From Camarhynchus parvulus (Eukaryota > Chordata > Aves > Passeriformes > Thraupidae), in contig NC_044577.1 of the NCBI RefSeq assembly GCF_901933205.1, forward strand, positions 8,815,321 to 8,879,320: a stretch of DNA of 64,000 nt. Direction: 5' to 3'. Below, piece by piece: positions 1-11,449 of this stretch (position 1 is its first letter; the number at the start of each line of letters is the position of its first letter). Position numbers and translations under genes: made by a program. A model generated the notes under the pieces. The model did not search any database. It saw only the letters and a list, made by a program, of their open reading frames with translations, and had not been told where the DNA came from.

Positions 1-368
1 TATCCTGGCAGCTCTGTGCCCCACTGATCACTGTCCCATTGCTCACTCTGCTCCTGCCACAGCTGGGATGTGTTATCACAGCCAGCACTCCTTCTGTCCA
101 GCTTGCCAGGCTCCCAGCACTGGCACAGAGTCCTTGCTGGTTGCTCCCTTCCCCTGCTGCTCAGCGTCTCCCCTGGCAGCTCACTGAGGGCCCTTCCCAG
201 CAGGGCTGCTTTGTTTCTTGCTCCCCCTCTGCCTCTTGGCCCTTCCAGACTCACCCTGCTGGCTACCCCCACCTGCAGCTTATCAGCAGAGCCCAGGTTG
301 TGACCTCTCCATGCTGATTGCCTTGGTGTGCTTATCTAGGACATCCCAACCAGGAAAACACACCTTGA
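1..368. other. GC-richer unique flank, no gene seen
   Basis: C/T-rich and clearly richer in GC than the DNA that follows the LTR at 374. Open frames are present on the plus strand (39-317 and 70-303), but they overlap in different frames and read as low-complexity Leu/Ser/Pro, as expected from a C/T-rich strand. No splice-bounded exon, repeat family or RNA gene was recognised. It is the pre-insertion flank of the solo LTR and carries the left copy of its target duplication at its end. Confidence 0.5.
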
Positions 369-373
369 CCAAC
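369..373. repeat. Left target-site duplication of the 374-1042 LTR (CCAAC)
   Basis: The five bases CCAAC lie directly before the LTR's TGTCTT start and are repeated exactly at 1043-1047 after its GAGACA end. Five-base duplications are typical of the ERVL class. Confidence 0.8.
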
Positions 374-1042
374 TGTCTTAGGTAGCAAGATGTGGCTAGG
401 GGTGTCTATTCTACTGCTATCTGTCAGAGGTGGGGCAGTCACCTTTTGTTATTTAGGGTGTTTTCTTTATCTCTTCCACAACCAGTCCTCCCTCCAGGAG
501 ATCTCTTCTGTTCATGGCCAGTGAGTGTCCCTGCATGGCTGATAAAATTCCATCATCCACTGGGAGATGCTCCACCCAGGGGGAGGAGCCAAGCATTCCC
601 ACCTGGATACAATCTGACATTTGGAACACCACAGCAGCCTTTTCCACTGGATTCCCAGAGGAAGATCAGGCCCAACTACACCATCACTGGATCTTCAGAG
701 GAAAACTCCACCCCCTTCTACAGGATCACTGCTCCAGCAGAGCCACACCTGTCACTGCAGGAGGGCTGAGCCGCCATGGAGTGGGACTGCTGCCACCACT
801 CTGATCCACAGGGTGTCAGAGGTGCTATTCTGGCTCTGTCAGTGTCGTTCTGCATTACTGCATTTCATTTTTATCTTTTTTTCTTCCCTAATAAAGAACT
901 GTTATTCCTATTCCCATATCTTAGCCTGAGAGCCCCCTTAATTTCGAAATTATAAAAAATTGGAGGGAGGGGCTTTACATTTTCCATTTCAAGAGGGGCT
1001 CCTGCCTTCCTTAGCAGACACTTGTCTTTTCAAACTGAGACA
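374..1042 (+). mobile_element. Solo LTR of a passerine endogenous retrovirus (ERVL-type)
   Basis: A 669-bp element that starts TGTCTT and ends GAGACA, giving the TG...CA ends and short imperfect inverted terminal repeat of a retroviral LTR. It is flanked by an exact 5-bp direct repeat (CCAAC). An AATAAA signal at 890-895 is followed by a stretch (about 905-1042) that resembles the U5 end of abundant passerine ERVL-like LTRs as I remember them, and the upstream portion also resembles their U3. No second LTR, primer-binding site or internal coding sequence adjoins it, so it is the usual product of LTR-LTR recombination. Open frames inside it (for example 392-769) are not retroviral proteins. 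The class call rests on the duplication length and remembered similarity; ERVK or ERV1 would be expected to leave 6 or 4 bp. Confidence 0.88.
890..895 (+). promoter_or_regulatory. LTR polyadenylation signal AATAAA
   Basis: Perfect AATAAA within the solo LTR, preceded by a T-rich run and about 150 bp before the LTR end. This fixes the element's orientation as plus and marks the approximate R region. Confidence 0.7.
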
Positions 1043-1047
1043 CCAAC
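1043..1047. repeat. Right target-site duplication of the 374-1042 LTR (CCAAC)
   Basis: Exact copy of 369-373, directly after the CA end of the LTR. Confidence 0.8.
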
Positions 1048-2529
1048 ACAGCAGAGATTCACCAGTTTTCCCTGCACTTCCCAGTAAGCTGTGTAGGATC
1101 TGCTCCCATTACACTTGCCAGGGCTTATTCAAGATTAATCATTGTGTCTGCCTTTTTCCAACAGCATGGCATTTTATACTCACGTTTTTCATCGCATGCC
1201 ATAACCCACAAGCTGAGTATCTTTTTATGATTATTTTATCATCTTAAAAACACTAAAAGAAATGACATGCACTACCTATAAGTGAATATCATTAGCATTT
1301 ACTTTCAAGTATGCCACTGACAGAAAAAGTAGCATTCTCATCTTCTCACTTTTTTTCTTTTCTAGACTCTTACTTCATACTTTGTAACTATTAGAACTTA
1401 AAAATAAAGTTAAAGGCTCTGCATGCTTACCAGTACTGCTAGTACTTGAGCTACTTTCACCATCACTCTTGCTGAATTTTGTATTTCAATCATCATTATA
1501 CAGGCTTTGTTGATTCAATATTGTCTTTTATGCACTATGTTCGTAAAGCCTTATTAAAGTTTAATGAAGACACAGAATCAGATAATATTTGCATGTAAAA
1601 TAAAGCTGTAGTCTAAGCAATACAAAGTATCTATAATCATCAAAACAAATCACTCAGCGGAAGAGACAATAAAAAGAGAATGGAAGCCAGGGAAAGAATT
1701 TATACAGAATCTCTTCCTAGAAATCAGCTACCAAAGGTTCACTAGACACAGTAATTTAACACACAAAGCTTTGTTTATCAAGCAGAATTGCAATTTATAT
1801 AGTGTTTTTTCTTAACCTTTAAAGCCCCAAATATCTGTAAAATCTCAAATACAGTAAGTAGTTGTCCTAATTTTAAATCATTTTTAAGAATACAACTGCA
1901 GAATGAATCAGTGAAGGATAAAATATGATGTATGTGGGCTAAGTGACAGATGAAAGAGCCCTTTACTGAAATGCTACCTGTAATATGGGATAACAGAAAG
2001 GAAAACAATCAGTTTCAATATACCTCAAAAAATTTAAAAAGGTAATGGAAACCAAGATGAAGGTGCATATTCTTTGCTCTCGTACTATCTGCAAAAGATC
2101 TAAGCAATTTGAGACCTAATTTATTCTAAGATCAAAGTTGTCCTAGTTCAAGTATCTCTGCTGGCAGAAATGACTTTACATTAGCAAATTATTTTACTGT
2201 TTTTGTAGTGATTCTCAGATGTGTTTTTATGTTCTCTGACTGCTGTAGGTGATTACTGAAGACCAGGGAAATATTTTGGCTGAGTCAAAGCTAGATCAGA
2301 AGTCTACCTCACCTTAAACAGAGGTGAAACAGCACTGGTTGTTATTAACCATTATAAACACAAATGATGCTTCCAGCAGCTAAGACAACACGAGAAGACA
2401 ACAGCCCCCAATGAACTGCCACTGAATTGAACCAATGCTGCAAAATCTTATCTATGAATATTTATTTGAATTTTAAAGCACATTTCCTTTCACTTCAATT
2501 TTGCATCCCTTTTGTGTTTGATTTTGGCA

Positions 2530-2860
2530 TGTTCTAGTAAATTAATTACTCGCAGAAATGCTTGCTGAAGCTGTGGATTTTCAGCAAATACTACAAATTA
2601 TTTACTGAAACTGCCCTACAAATTTACAGTTGTGGTTGTTGCCAGCAGAAATCTGATTTTGGAGGTTAATTTAGGCCTGTCAATGGAGAATAAAACAGCA
2701 GGTAACCCCATCTTGAAATTCCTTCCATTAAAATCAGCAAGAACCAATTCATGAGCCATAGTGACTTAATTGCATAGCTACAATAAACAATTTTGGATAA
2801 TAAATACTTCACATCATGTAAATAGTCCATAATTGTACTGCAAGGGAAAAAACCTTTGTG
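2530..2860. promoter_or_regulatory. Possible conserved regulatory element (AT-rich motif cluster)
   Basis: This stretch packs several homeodomain-type cores (AATTAATTAC near 2540, a TTAATTGCAT motif near 2766) and a forkhead-like AATAAACAATT near 2782, with little simple-sequence repetition. Such clusters are common in vertebrate conserved non-coding elements, but they also arise by chance in AT-rich DNA. No conservation data are available here, so this is a guess from composition. Confidence 0.2.
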
Positions 2861-3380
2861 TCACTGCAAAAATTATGCACCAGGCTTGACAACAGCCCTG
2901 CGTAGGGAGCTGCCTCTCTAAAATATTAGATCCTTCAGATCCCCATTTCTGCTGCAGCCATCAAATGTTCTGACCTGGCAACATGATTATTGTCAAAGCA
3001 GGAAGCAAATCCTGCCGCTCTTTAGGAGAGGGTCAGGTTTGCATTGAGTCAGCCTCAAACACTACCAGCTTAAAAAAGCATTTTTCAGAAACCATAGCAT
3101 CACCCCCTTCTCAAATTAAAGAAAACCAGTTTGCACTGGAGTATCCATGAAATGAAAGAGAAGAAATAACCTCTGAAGACTCAGTCTTTGATCAACACAA
3201 AGCAGTATGAGAAGCAGGCACTTGCAACAGATCAAGCATGAGTAATTATATTAATCTCCTTGAAACTGGATGACTTTGGGAATGAGCAGATAAAAAAAAA
3301 AAAAAGCAGAGACACTCCCTCCAGAAAAACATCCAAACTTGTATGGAAATGGTTGGAAAATAAAAACATATTTGCCTTAC

Positions 3381-3432
3381 CTATTTCTCCAGCAAAGGTG
3401 GTTAGAATTTTGTAATATCGAAGGACATTCAG
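3381..3432 (-). other. Candidate 52-nt internal exon, minus strand
   Basis: Read on the minus strand, an acceptor ending in CTTCTCAG precedes 52 bases, then a strong donor (ATAG followed by GTAAGG). In the frame starting at its first base the segment is open and reads LNVLRYYKILTTFAGEI, ending after one base of the next codon. A second frame is also open, so openness alone is weak support. The incoming phase (0) matches the outgoing phase of the candidate exon at 47782-47838, which would lie upstream in the same transcript. I do not recognise the protein. It could equally be a pseudo-exon. Confidence 0.28.
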
Positions 3433-5199
3433 CTGAGAAGTTCATCAAACAGAAATGGTTTTGCCATATCTCTGTGATAGACCATATAACACTGAAGAAA
3501 AACCATGAAGCAAATAATGAAACTTCTTGAGACTATATGTGAAATTATTTTTACATTTCAGGTTACAGCACTTCAGTTTTTGGCTTCCCTTGTCTAAAGC
3601 TATTTTACGACTCTAAATGAAAATTTATATTTTTATCAGGATGGTTACACAAGCAAGAAATTAAACTCTCTTCAACTTTGGCAAATAAGCCTCAGAGGAA
3701 CTCTTCAAAATCGTAAGGATTTCTGTCTACCAGAAGATTTTGACAAATAACGCTTCAAACAGAGTAACTGAAAAAGTAATAAAAATAGTTCCAGAAAAAC
3801 CCCAACCATCTTCTTGAATAATACCTGGCTCCACTATTTACAGGTAATATTTAAACAAAACTGTAAGAGTACAGGATTTGCTAACATCTGTTCACCTTCC
3901 CCATCTAACTTCCCAAGTCAAAGTAAACACTAACTGGAAAAATATACACAATGCTTTAGTATAAAACAGCTTGGCTCAAGCAGTTTTACTTTCAGAACTC
4001 CTTCAAAGCTCCATCGTGAAAATAATCCAAAAACCCAAGCACCACAATAAGAAAAACACATAAAATAAGAACCTGCAATTATGGAATAAAAACCTGGAGG
4101 ATTGGCTTGTTCTCTAAGCATACATGAGAACACTAAAAACTGCTGTGGACATTAATTTCAAGTTGAATGCGCACTCAATTCTTTACAACTGCAAAAGAGA
4201 TTTTGTTTACAAGATCTAGGATGTTAACAAAGATGGTACAATCAGTCATGGAAAACAGTATACAGCCAAAGGTTTGGAAAGAACAGGACTTGGTCTTCCA
4301 TTTTTGCAGAATAGTAAAACCAAGTTCAAATCATGAAAGTGAACTTGTGACAGCAAATGAAATCAGGATGCTAAATCACAGAAAGTCAACGTAGGAATTA
4401 CAATACAAACAACCCCCAACTCACTGAATATTTAAAGTGAAGATCCTCAAGTATTGACATATTTCTTAAAAATGGCTAACTTGTCACAACATTTGCTTTG
4501 AAACATATGGAAAACTGTACTTGCTTTTTTTTCCTGCTAAAATTAAAGTTCCTGCTCCAGTAGGGGAGCACACAGAATCACTGCGGAAAGCCCACACAGG
4601 AGGAGTGATTGTCTGGGCAAGACATGAAAAGATATGAAGTGTATTAATTACTCCCTGGAGCAAGCCTTGCTAGGAGGTGCAGTCACAAGGAAGATGGAGA
4701 AAAAATGTAAAGAAGCTGAAATATATTTAAACTATTCCTTACTAACAGGAAAGTATCAACAGGTCTTGAAATTGGTCAGGACATCAGGGCCTGGAGGATG
4801 CTCTGAGCTGTAGGCTTGACTTAGCAAAGTTGGAGATACCAGTTATTAGTATCAAGCACCAACAGTCCACCCCTAGTATAGTTTCCCTTAGGTGGGTGCA
4901 GAATTTCCAGAGTTTCTCTGGTTCCATTTAATCCTCACTATCTCATAGAAAAAAAAAAAAACATGGAGGACATGGGAGTAGGCCTGTATCACACAGTAGT
5001 GTTTGGCCAAGAGATGGTCTCCTTGAAGAGAAATAAATATAAATGTCTTTTTCATTAACAAGGAATGAACATCATTCTTAGATAGAAATAGTATTGTCAA
5101 AGAAAAAGGCAAAGCCAATTACCACACCAATTAATGTCCATTATGCTCAGTGTTGTTTAAGAATGTCCATGAGATTCAACTACAGGAATTCTTCAGTAC

Positions 5200-5283
5200 A
5201 AAGCAAAAAGCAAACAAAAACCACAAAACCAACAAACAACAACAAAAAAGTTGAACTGAAAAAATCAAAAAAACCCCCACCCA
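5200..5283. repeat. A/C-rich low-complexity tract
   Basis: Runs of CAAA, AACAAC and a final CCCCCACCC block, almost lacking G and T. This kind of tract is common in bird introns and intergenic DNA. The open frame across it (5094-5291) is a composition artefact rich in Lys, Thr and Asn. Confidence 0.7.
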
Positions 5284-6036
5284 ACCAATGAAAAATTACT
5301 CAGATAAATACGGCTAGAAACAAAAAAAGTCTCTGAATATTTCTATTCACTTTCTTAAAAAATACATTTCTGCAAACCAAATATAGATAAAAAATTGCTA
5401 CAAATAAAAAGGCTAATTATTGCTAACCACAATAATCACAAAATTCTTAGTCTGCACTCTGATATATGCATGTACAAATATTTATAAACTAAAAAAACCC
5501 ACAGTAAATGTGGAAAAAACGTGGCAGGATATTGGGTGAGGTACATATTTCCTTTAGAATGTATTTCCATGCAGACAGACATTATGATTGAAGCTTCAGC
5601 TATGCAAGAGGTAGGAAACAACTGCTGCAAATAAACCAGAATTTTGCAATTTTTTGTTCCATTTTTAATACTTAATAATCAAACACAGGTCACAGGTACC
5701 TTCCCAAATCTACTTTAATTTCCCTGAGCATAGTTAGATACAATCTCAGAGGACACATAAAACTGAGAAAATGGAAACTGAGTGTATTCTGAAACAGAAA
5801 ACTCTCTACGTCAGCAAATGCCAGGGTAAAGTTATAGTACCATGACCATGCAAGATTAATAGAAAGAAATCCAACACTGAGATTAAAACACTCTACCTTA
5901 GCAAACAAAAATGTCTTCTACTTCATGTTTACAATTTTTTTTCACTTTTCCCTTTTCAAATACCCACAAAATCAAAAACCGTAGGTGATGATAATGCATT
6001 ACCATTGGAGAGCAGCACAGCTTTAGCACACAAAAC

Positions 6037-6120
6037 CCCTTCAGTGTTCAGTGTTTTGTTGGGCTTTTATTTTTGGTTTGTTTTGGGGGGTTTTGTTATT
6101 TGTTTAAAAAAAAAAACCAC
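6037..6120. repeat. T/G-rich low-complexity tract ending in poly-A
   Basis: T runs broken by G pairs and one G6 run, followed by an A11 run near 6105-6115. No transposon body precedes the A run on the plus strand, so I read it as simple sequence rather than a retroposon tail. Confidence 0.6.
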
Positions 6121-8975
6121 AAAACTTTCCAAATGGATTCAAACTTGCATAGAAAGTACTTCCTACACCACTTGTGTCTTGTGTCTGGTTTGTTTTACAC
6201 AGATATTACAATATAATGGTTTGTAGTAATAACTCCCTCTTCATCAAAACTATACACAATTACCAAACCTTATAAGTCTCCCAAGTTCTGCTGCTTCTCC
6301 TCACAGACTTTCTGAAAAATAATATTTTGAAATATAACACAACTCTGACATTGTAGAATTTACTTCTGCCTCTTAGCTGATAATCCCCCTCATTCCAGCA
6401 GCACTGCAAACCAAATAACCCCAACAGGGAGCAATGCACTGCTCCTGCTGAAGCTCTTAATGTGAATAATAGTGCTCATTTTGGTGATATTATTCATCAC
6501 AATCAGAGCACACCCTCTATCCCTATGGTTAGAAATACAGATTCACCAAAAAAATCTACCAGATATCAGAGACAAACATATTAACTTAAGGATTCCACCT
6601 GTCAGATTACATCTCTGTAGTGAATACAAAAGAAAATTACCAATAAGGAAATTAAAATACCCCACTAGAGGACAGAAATTATGGAAAAATCTGGGGTTTT
6701 TCAACTGGAAAAGGAGGATCCTCACATTGTCTGACCGTTTTGTCACCACAGCTGTCTAAGCCACATCAGTATCAGAATGAGACACTTCTCCAAAGCTGAT
6801 TGAAGATACATGAATTACAGCCCACTTATTTTCTCCTCACTGTTTAGGCTGACTGCTGAAGTGCTGTTTATGCATAGAATAAGCTACTGGTGCTCTAAAT
6901 TAAACTGCAGGTTATCCCCCTCTACTGACTGACTGCATACAGGACCTAGGTACACTAAGGCTCCCTGCTATTCCATTTTTTTCTTGGCCACAGCACAGGT
7001 AAAGTATTCATCTGCTAAAGAAAAATCTTTCCAATTATTCATTTTTCATTTAACAGGAACATATACATCAAAATAATAATAAAAAAGGGCAACAAAATAA
7101 AATATTACAAAGGTGATGCAATTATCACCTTGGGAGTAGGAGGAGGAAGAAGCCAGACACAACAGATGTGAGCTGCATCAGTTTGTGTCTAGCTGCCAGG
7201 CTCCTGGACACTGAAATGGTGAAAGAAGCCTAACAGAATATGACTGGAAAGGTAATGGAAAGCAGACACGAACCTTTGATTGATGGTTAGCTACAGCACT
7301 AAACTTAGACTTCAGAAAGGATGAAGAATATATAATTCTTCATTAAAATGGCGCTGAAAGAATGGTGTCAAACTCAATTCACAGTTAGTATTTTAGCTAA
7401 TTACAGTCACACATTTAAAATTACTACAACTGTGGGGGAAAAATTGAAATTAGATTTGTGTAGGGAAGCATAGCAGTTAAACAGTGATTATCAAGGAAAA
7501 TTATGTGGCTTCTGGGAAGAAGTGAAAGCACTGATCCCAAAGATCTTACCATTCATGGGTAAGAGACTATGCACATTTTATAGTTCCATGGAGTATTACT
7601 TTGTCTTCAGTGAGGGGACAGGAACTCCAGAGCAAAGCCCACACAGCCGATATACTGAGAGTGAACACCACAGCCGCTCGAGCCTGCTCTGCAGCAGACT
7701 GTGCTTTATGCAAAACTATTCAGAGTGACTCTTACAACCTCTGCTGAGACAAGTACCATCTCCTTTTCCTGTTCTGCTGGCAGTTCTGTGTCTGCACAGG
7801 CAGGCACAGGAGGAGCAGAGTTGCAGAAAGACATTCGGTGCTGAGGACTCAATTCTGACATGACATGCATTTTTGAAGATTTAAGTTCTTTACTTCATAC
7901 TTCTCACTGGGGTCAGATGCACATGACAGACTCCTGGAATATTTTTCTTAATTTAAGCCTGTTTGCATTTAAGTCCAGGTCAGAAGTGAGTCTGCCAGCT
8001 GCCCCCTCCCACTGTGCTTCAGCTCACCCTACATCTTCACGGGATGTAAAGAGTGGATGTGTATCAAGTTCAACTCATCAAACATTCAGTCCAGGGGGGT
8101 ATCTGATGAGCCTCAAACACCAACAGCTATTCAGGACAGGACTATAAGTGCTATGAAAGAAAAGATGGAATCAAGACAAATAAGAACTGAACTGCAACAG
8201 GCAGTGTTTCTGGATGAAAAGCTGCTCCTGCAGATCTCATCCACTCTGATGTTTGAAGCAATGTTATGCAACATGCAAGAAAGACGCAGCCTGTGGCAAA
8301 CAATGTCGACATGATTAGCAGCTTTAAAAAAAAAACAAAAATGAAACTTTTTTTAGTTAATGATTTCTGCAGTAGAAAACAGACATTTTTTCAGCTGCAC
8401 TGTTTAATTGCAGAATCAACTTGATGGCAAAGGTTTTCAAGGGAAAATATAATTAGAACTGATTCAAAAGGCAAATAACTTCTGTTTCACTCCCACCCAA
8501 GTAGGCAGTAGTTTTAAAGCTATATTTAGGCTTTAATAAAGCCACTTCCCAATCTGAATTTTACAGTGGAAAAAAACCACCAGTATTTCAGTTAGGAAAT
8601 AATGTGTTCTTGATCAAAAGCTGGAAATCTGACTGACTCTAACAAGCTCCTGCTAAATGATGCTCAATCATCTTTTCACAGAGGACAGTCCCATCCTTCA
8701 AATTCTTTCCTGACTTCCATCTTTCCCAAATCTCTAATAAATTTGTGAGAAGCGAGATACAATCCCTCCCATCAAGCCAATAGCACCTGTGAGTTCTTCA
8801 AGAATCTTTCTACTATTAAGCTTCTACTCCCACACCTAGTCCTCAATTTTGAATTAACAGGAATAAACCCAACCAAAGGCAACTCCCTTTTTTCTTTTTC
8901 ACAAGACCTGTATTATTAATTTGTATTTTAGTGTGAAAACCTAATCACGTTGAACAAAAAAGCTGTCATATCTTC

Positions 8976-9277
8976 TGCCCCAATGTTTAATATCTTTGTC
9001 AATGATCTGGCCAAAGGAATCATTGAGAACTCTAGGCTGCATCTTGTGTGCTGTGCCCAGCTCTGGGCCCTTCACTTGACAAAGACACCGAGGCACTGGA
9101 GTGAGTCCAGAGAAGGGCAACAGAGCTGATGAAGGGTCTGGAGTGCAAATCTGATGAGGAGGAAGCAGCTGAGCCACCATGCCTGGAGATATCTAAAAGA
9201 TATGCAGATGTGGCACTCAAACATGGTTTAGTGGTGGACTTGACAGTGTCAGCTTAGTGGTTGAACTCAAGGATCAT
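8976..9277 (+). mobile_element. CR1 LINE fragment with two internal deletions (5' part of split copy)
   Basis: Three blocks match avian CR1 text in the correct order. The first, 8976 to about 9030, is the part that encodes the end of the reverse-transcriptase region (AATATCTTTGTCAATGATCTGG). The second, about 9055-9160, is the block with CAGAGAAGGGCAACAGAGCT and AAGGGTCTGGAG. The third, about 9172-9277, is the 3' tail with GGTTTAGTGGTGGACTTG. The CR1 text between the blocks is missing, so the copy carries two internal deletions. The terminal ~35 bases lie at 9670-9703, displaced by the LTR at 9278-9669. It encodes no working protein. Confidence 0.88.
9272..9277. repeat. Left target-site duplication of the 9278-9669 LTR (GATCAT)
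   Basis: GATCAT directly before the LTR boundary, repeated exactly at 9670-9675. A 6-bp duplication is typical of ERVK-class integration. Confidence 0.88.
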
Positions 9278-9349
9278 TGTCGCCGGTTGGCCACAAGGTT
9301 TTCGGGGTGAAGGAAGAGATGAGATGGGCTCCATGATCAGAAGGCTTGA

Positions 9350-9355
9350 TTTATT
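9350..9355 (-). promoter_or_regulatory. Polyadenylation signal of the minus-strand LTR
   Basis: TTTATT on the plus strand is AATAAA on the minus strand, placed 72 bp before the minus-strand LTR 3' end. It sets the orientation of the element. Confidence 0.7.
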
Positions 9356-9467
9356 AGGTTATGATATAAACATCTATTTTAACTATACTAAAAAGAAAAA
9401 GAAAGGGAGAGTTTCCAGAAGCTGCTAGCTACCTAAGAATAGAAAGTAAAGAATAATAACAAACCTT

Positions 9468-9494
9468 GCTCTCTCGGACTGTGTCCGAGAGAGC
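9468..9494. repeat. Perfect 12-bp stem, 3-nt loop hairpin inside the LTR
   Basis: The arms GCTCTCTCGGAC (9468-9479) and GTCCGAGAGAGC (9483-9494) are exact reverse complements separated by TGT. The hairpin lies upstream of the polyadenylation signal in LTR orientation and contains a CpG in each arm, in a region where CpG is rare. An R-region or U3 regulatory RNA structure is plausible but not shown. Confidence 0.9.
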
Positions 9495-9669
9495 TCAGTT
9501 CTCGATTGGCTATTATTTCCAAACACTCAATCTGGGCCAATCCAGAACTGACCTGTTGCATTCCACAGAAGCAGACAATCTATTGTTTACATCTTGTTTC
9601 TGGGGCCTCAGCTTCCCAGAAGGAAAAAATCCTAAAGAAAGGATTTTAGTGAAAAGGATGTCTACGACA

Positions 9670-9703
9670 GATCATAAAGATCTTTTCCAACCTAAATGAT
9701 TCC
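9670..9703 (+). mobile_element. CR1 LINE 3' terminus (displaced part of the 8976-9277 copy)
   Basis: Begins with the right copy of GATCAT (9670-9675), then carries the CR1 end motif TCTTTTCCAACCTAAATGAT. Joined to 9277 across the LTR it completes the CR1 tail. The terminal short repeats seen in fresh CR1 copies are eroded. Confidence 0.88.
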
Positions 9704-11449
9704 ACTCTTGTGTGAACATCACCAAGTGAGCAGCAGAGCCAAAGGTCTCCCACAGGTGAAACAACAATGCTGTAATTACTGTCAGACACAATTTGAAGGT
9801 TGTATTCAGATTCCCAAGCCAAAGTGCTGACGCAATCACTGAATACTTAGAATCAAGTCTTTCTGAACAGTCTCACACAGTAATTGAAGTTGTTTACTTC
9901 AGGACATTCATCCTAATTCTTCCTCTGCTCAGGTATTCAAGAAAATGCCTGGGCATTTGAATACTCTCAAGAATATATTGATAAAAGGAGTATATTGATA
10001 CCAATGAGAAGCTCTTGTTGGCCAAAACGAATTATTACAAAGTCCCAAAACAAATATTAATTCTGTTACTACCTTTCATTTCTACTCACATCCTAATGCT
10101 CACAAATGATAAAGCATGACCTTTATCAGTAGATAAAGCAGATAACACAACAGTAATGGTTTTTAAGAAATACTGGGAAAAGTGAGTCCTTCAGGAGAAC
10201 ATATTTTTCAATTTCTCAGTAAAATGCAGGAATAGAAAGACTTCTGTTCTGTTTGTTTGCTGTTATTTTGGTTGGGTTTTTATTTGGGATTTTTTTTCTT
10301 TAATTCAAATATCACTGATTAATTCTTGGCAGACAGTGCAAGCACATTTTTACTGACATTCTGAATTACTTAAGTGAAAATTTCAAACATCCATAATTCA
10401 GAAACCTCAATTCCCTAGACATCCGTTTCAATATCAAAATATTTACCCTGTTATTTTAAAATAACTTTCAAACTTCATTTTCATCATTAATCAATTTTTC
10501 CCTAAAGATTGCACAAAAGCCACTTTTTTAAATGAACTTTGTAACTAGGAGAATACAGAATGCAGAATAATGCAAGCTCATGGAAAGACGGAGATTATTC
10601 AGAGTGTTTGGCAATTTGGAAGTTCTTACTTTCAAGACAGATGTTCTGGTTTTGGAAAAAACAAGATGCTAAGTTGCCTGTCCCCTGGCACCTTCTAACT
10701 GTAACTGGACTGAGCAAATTAAGTTTGACCACCAGTGAGCAAAGATGTGCAGCTTTTAATTAGATGGCATGGGGGTGATGGCTACAGGCCTCATGGATAG
10801 AGCACAGTTATTGTGCCATTCAACCTTCAGAATATTGAACAGAGCTGTGAAATGGAAAAGGGTCTAAAAATCACCTCGCCATTAGAAAAGGCATTTTATC
10901 CTAAAGGTTTCTGTAGTGTTTAAGGGACTTCAGAGTGGAAGTGAATAATCATCTGAAAGAGAAGAACCAGTGGACTCATCAAAATGCAAATAACAAATGA
11001 GAGGAAAGTACAAAATAAGGCAGTTCTGTTTCCACATTTCCTGAAACCGTACCAGATGGCCCAGTGCTTGCCTTTCATTAACTAGTGTGCTGGGATAAAG
11101 CTGTGTTAATTAAATCACTAAACTACCTCTAATTCTCTGTTATTTACTAATTCAACAAATTTAATTTTTTTTGTTTCGTTCAATACAGCAAATTCTAATT
11201 AAGTCTTGTAAAGTTGAAAGGATCAATAATTAAATAAAATAGATGAATAATGATAGGTGGTTGTCTGTTACAGCATTAGCCATAAAATACAAGTTCAAGG
11301 CACAAGCCAGCTCACATGGAAGGAATATTTCGCACTAAAGAGACTCCGTGGAACAAAATATTGAAGGAAGAACTTTCTAATATAGACTAATATAACTTGC
11401 TAGAGCATTACAGATGCTGCCAACACTCTAATTAAGATGCAGACTGCTT

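Larger units (their letters stand above)
1048..8975. other. AT-rich unique non-coding DNA
   Basis: About 7.9 kb with no recognised repeat family or RNA gene. All open frames of 60 codons or more are short, scattered on both strands and unlike known proteins. Landmarks are A-runs at 3292-3305 and 4949-4961, a CAAA-type low-complexity tract near 5200-5283, a G/T-rich tract near 6037-6120, a homeodomain-site-rich stretch at 2530-2860 and a candidate minus-strand exon at 3381-3432. A short GC-moderate part at 7600-8320 holds an 85-codon ATG frame (8057-8314) that I do not recognise and do not call as a gene. Confidence 0.6.
9278..9669 (-). mobile_element. Solo LTR of an ERVK-type endogenous retrovirus, inserted in CR1
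   Basis: 392 bp, bounded by the perfect inverted ends TGTCG and CGACA and by the 6-bp duplication GATCAT. AATAAA lies on the minus strand (TTTATT at 9350-9355), about 75 bp from the minus-strand 3' end, so the LTR reads right to left. A 12-bp perfect stem lies at 9468-9494. Removing the LTR and one copy of the duplication restores continuous CR1 3'-tail text, which proves both boundaries and the order of events. No internal retroviral region is present. ERVK class is inferred from the 6-bp duplication and LTR length; the family name is not known to me. Confidence 0.92.

Noticed and set aside
374..1042. Retroviral gene inside the LTR open frames
   Set aside because: Frames such as 392-769 lie within LTR sequence and show no gag, protease, polymerase or envelope features.
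10840..10890. Possible CR1 3' end on the minus strand
   Set aside because: AAATGGAAAAGGGTCTAAAAATCACC is loosely similar to the CR1 tail complement but too short and diverged to separate from chance.
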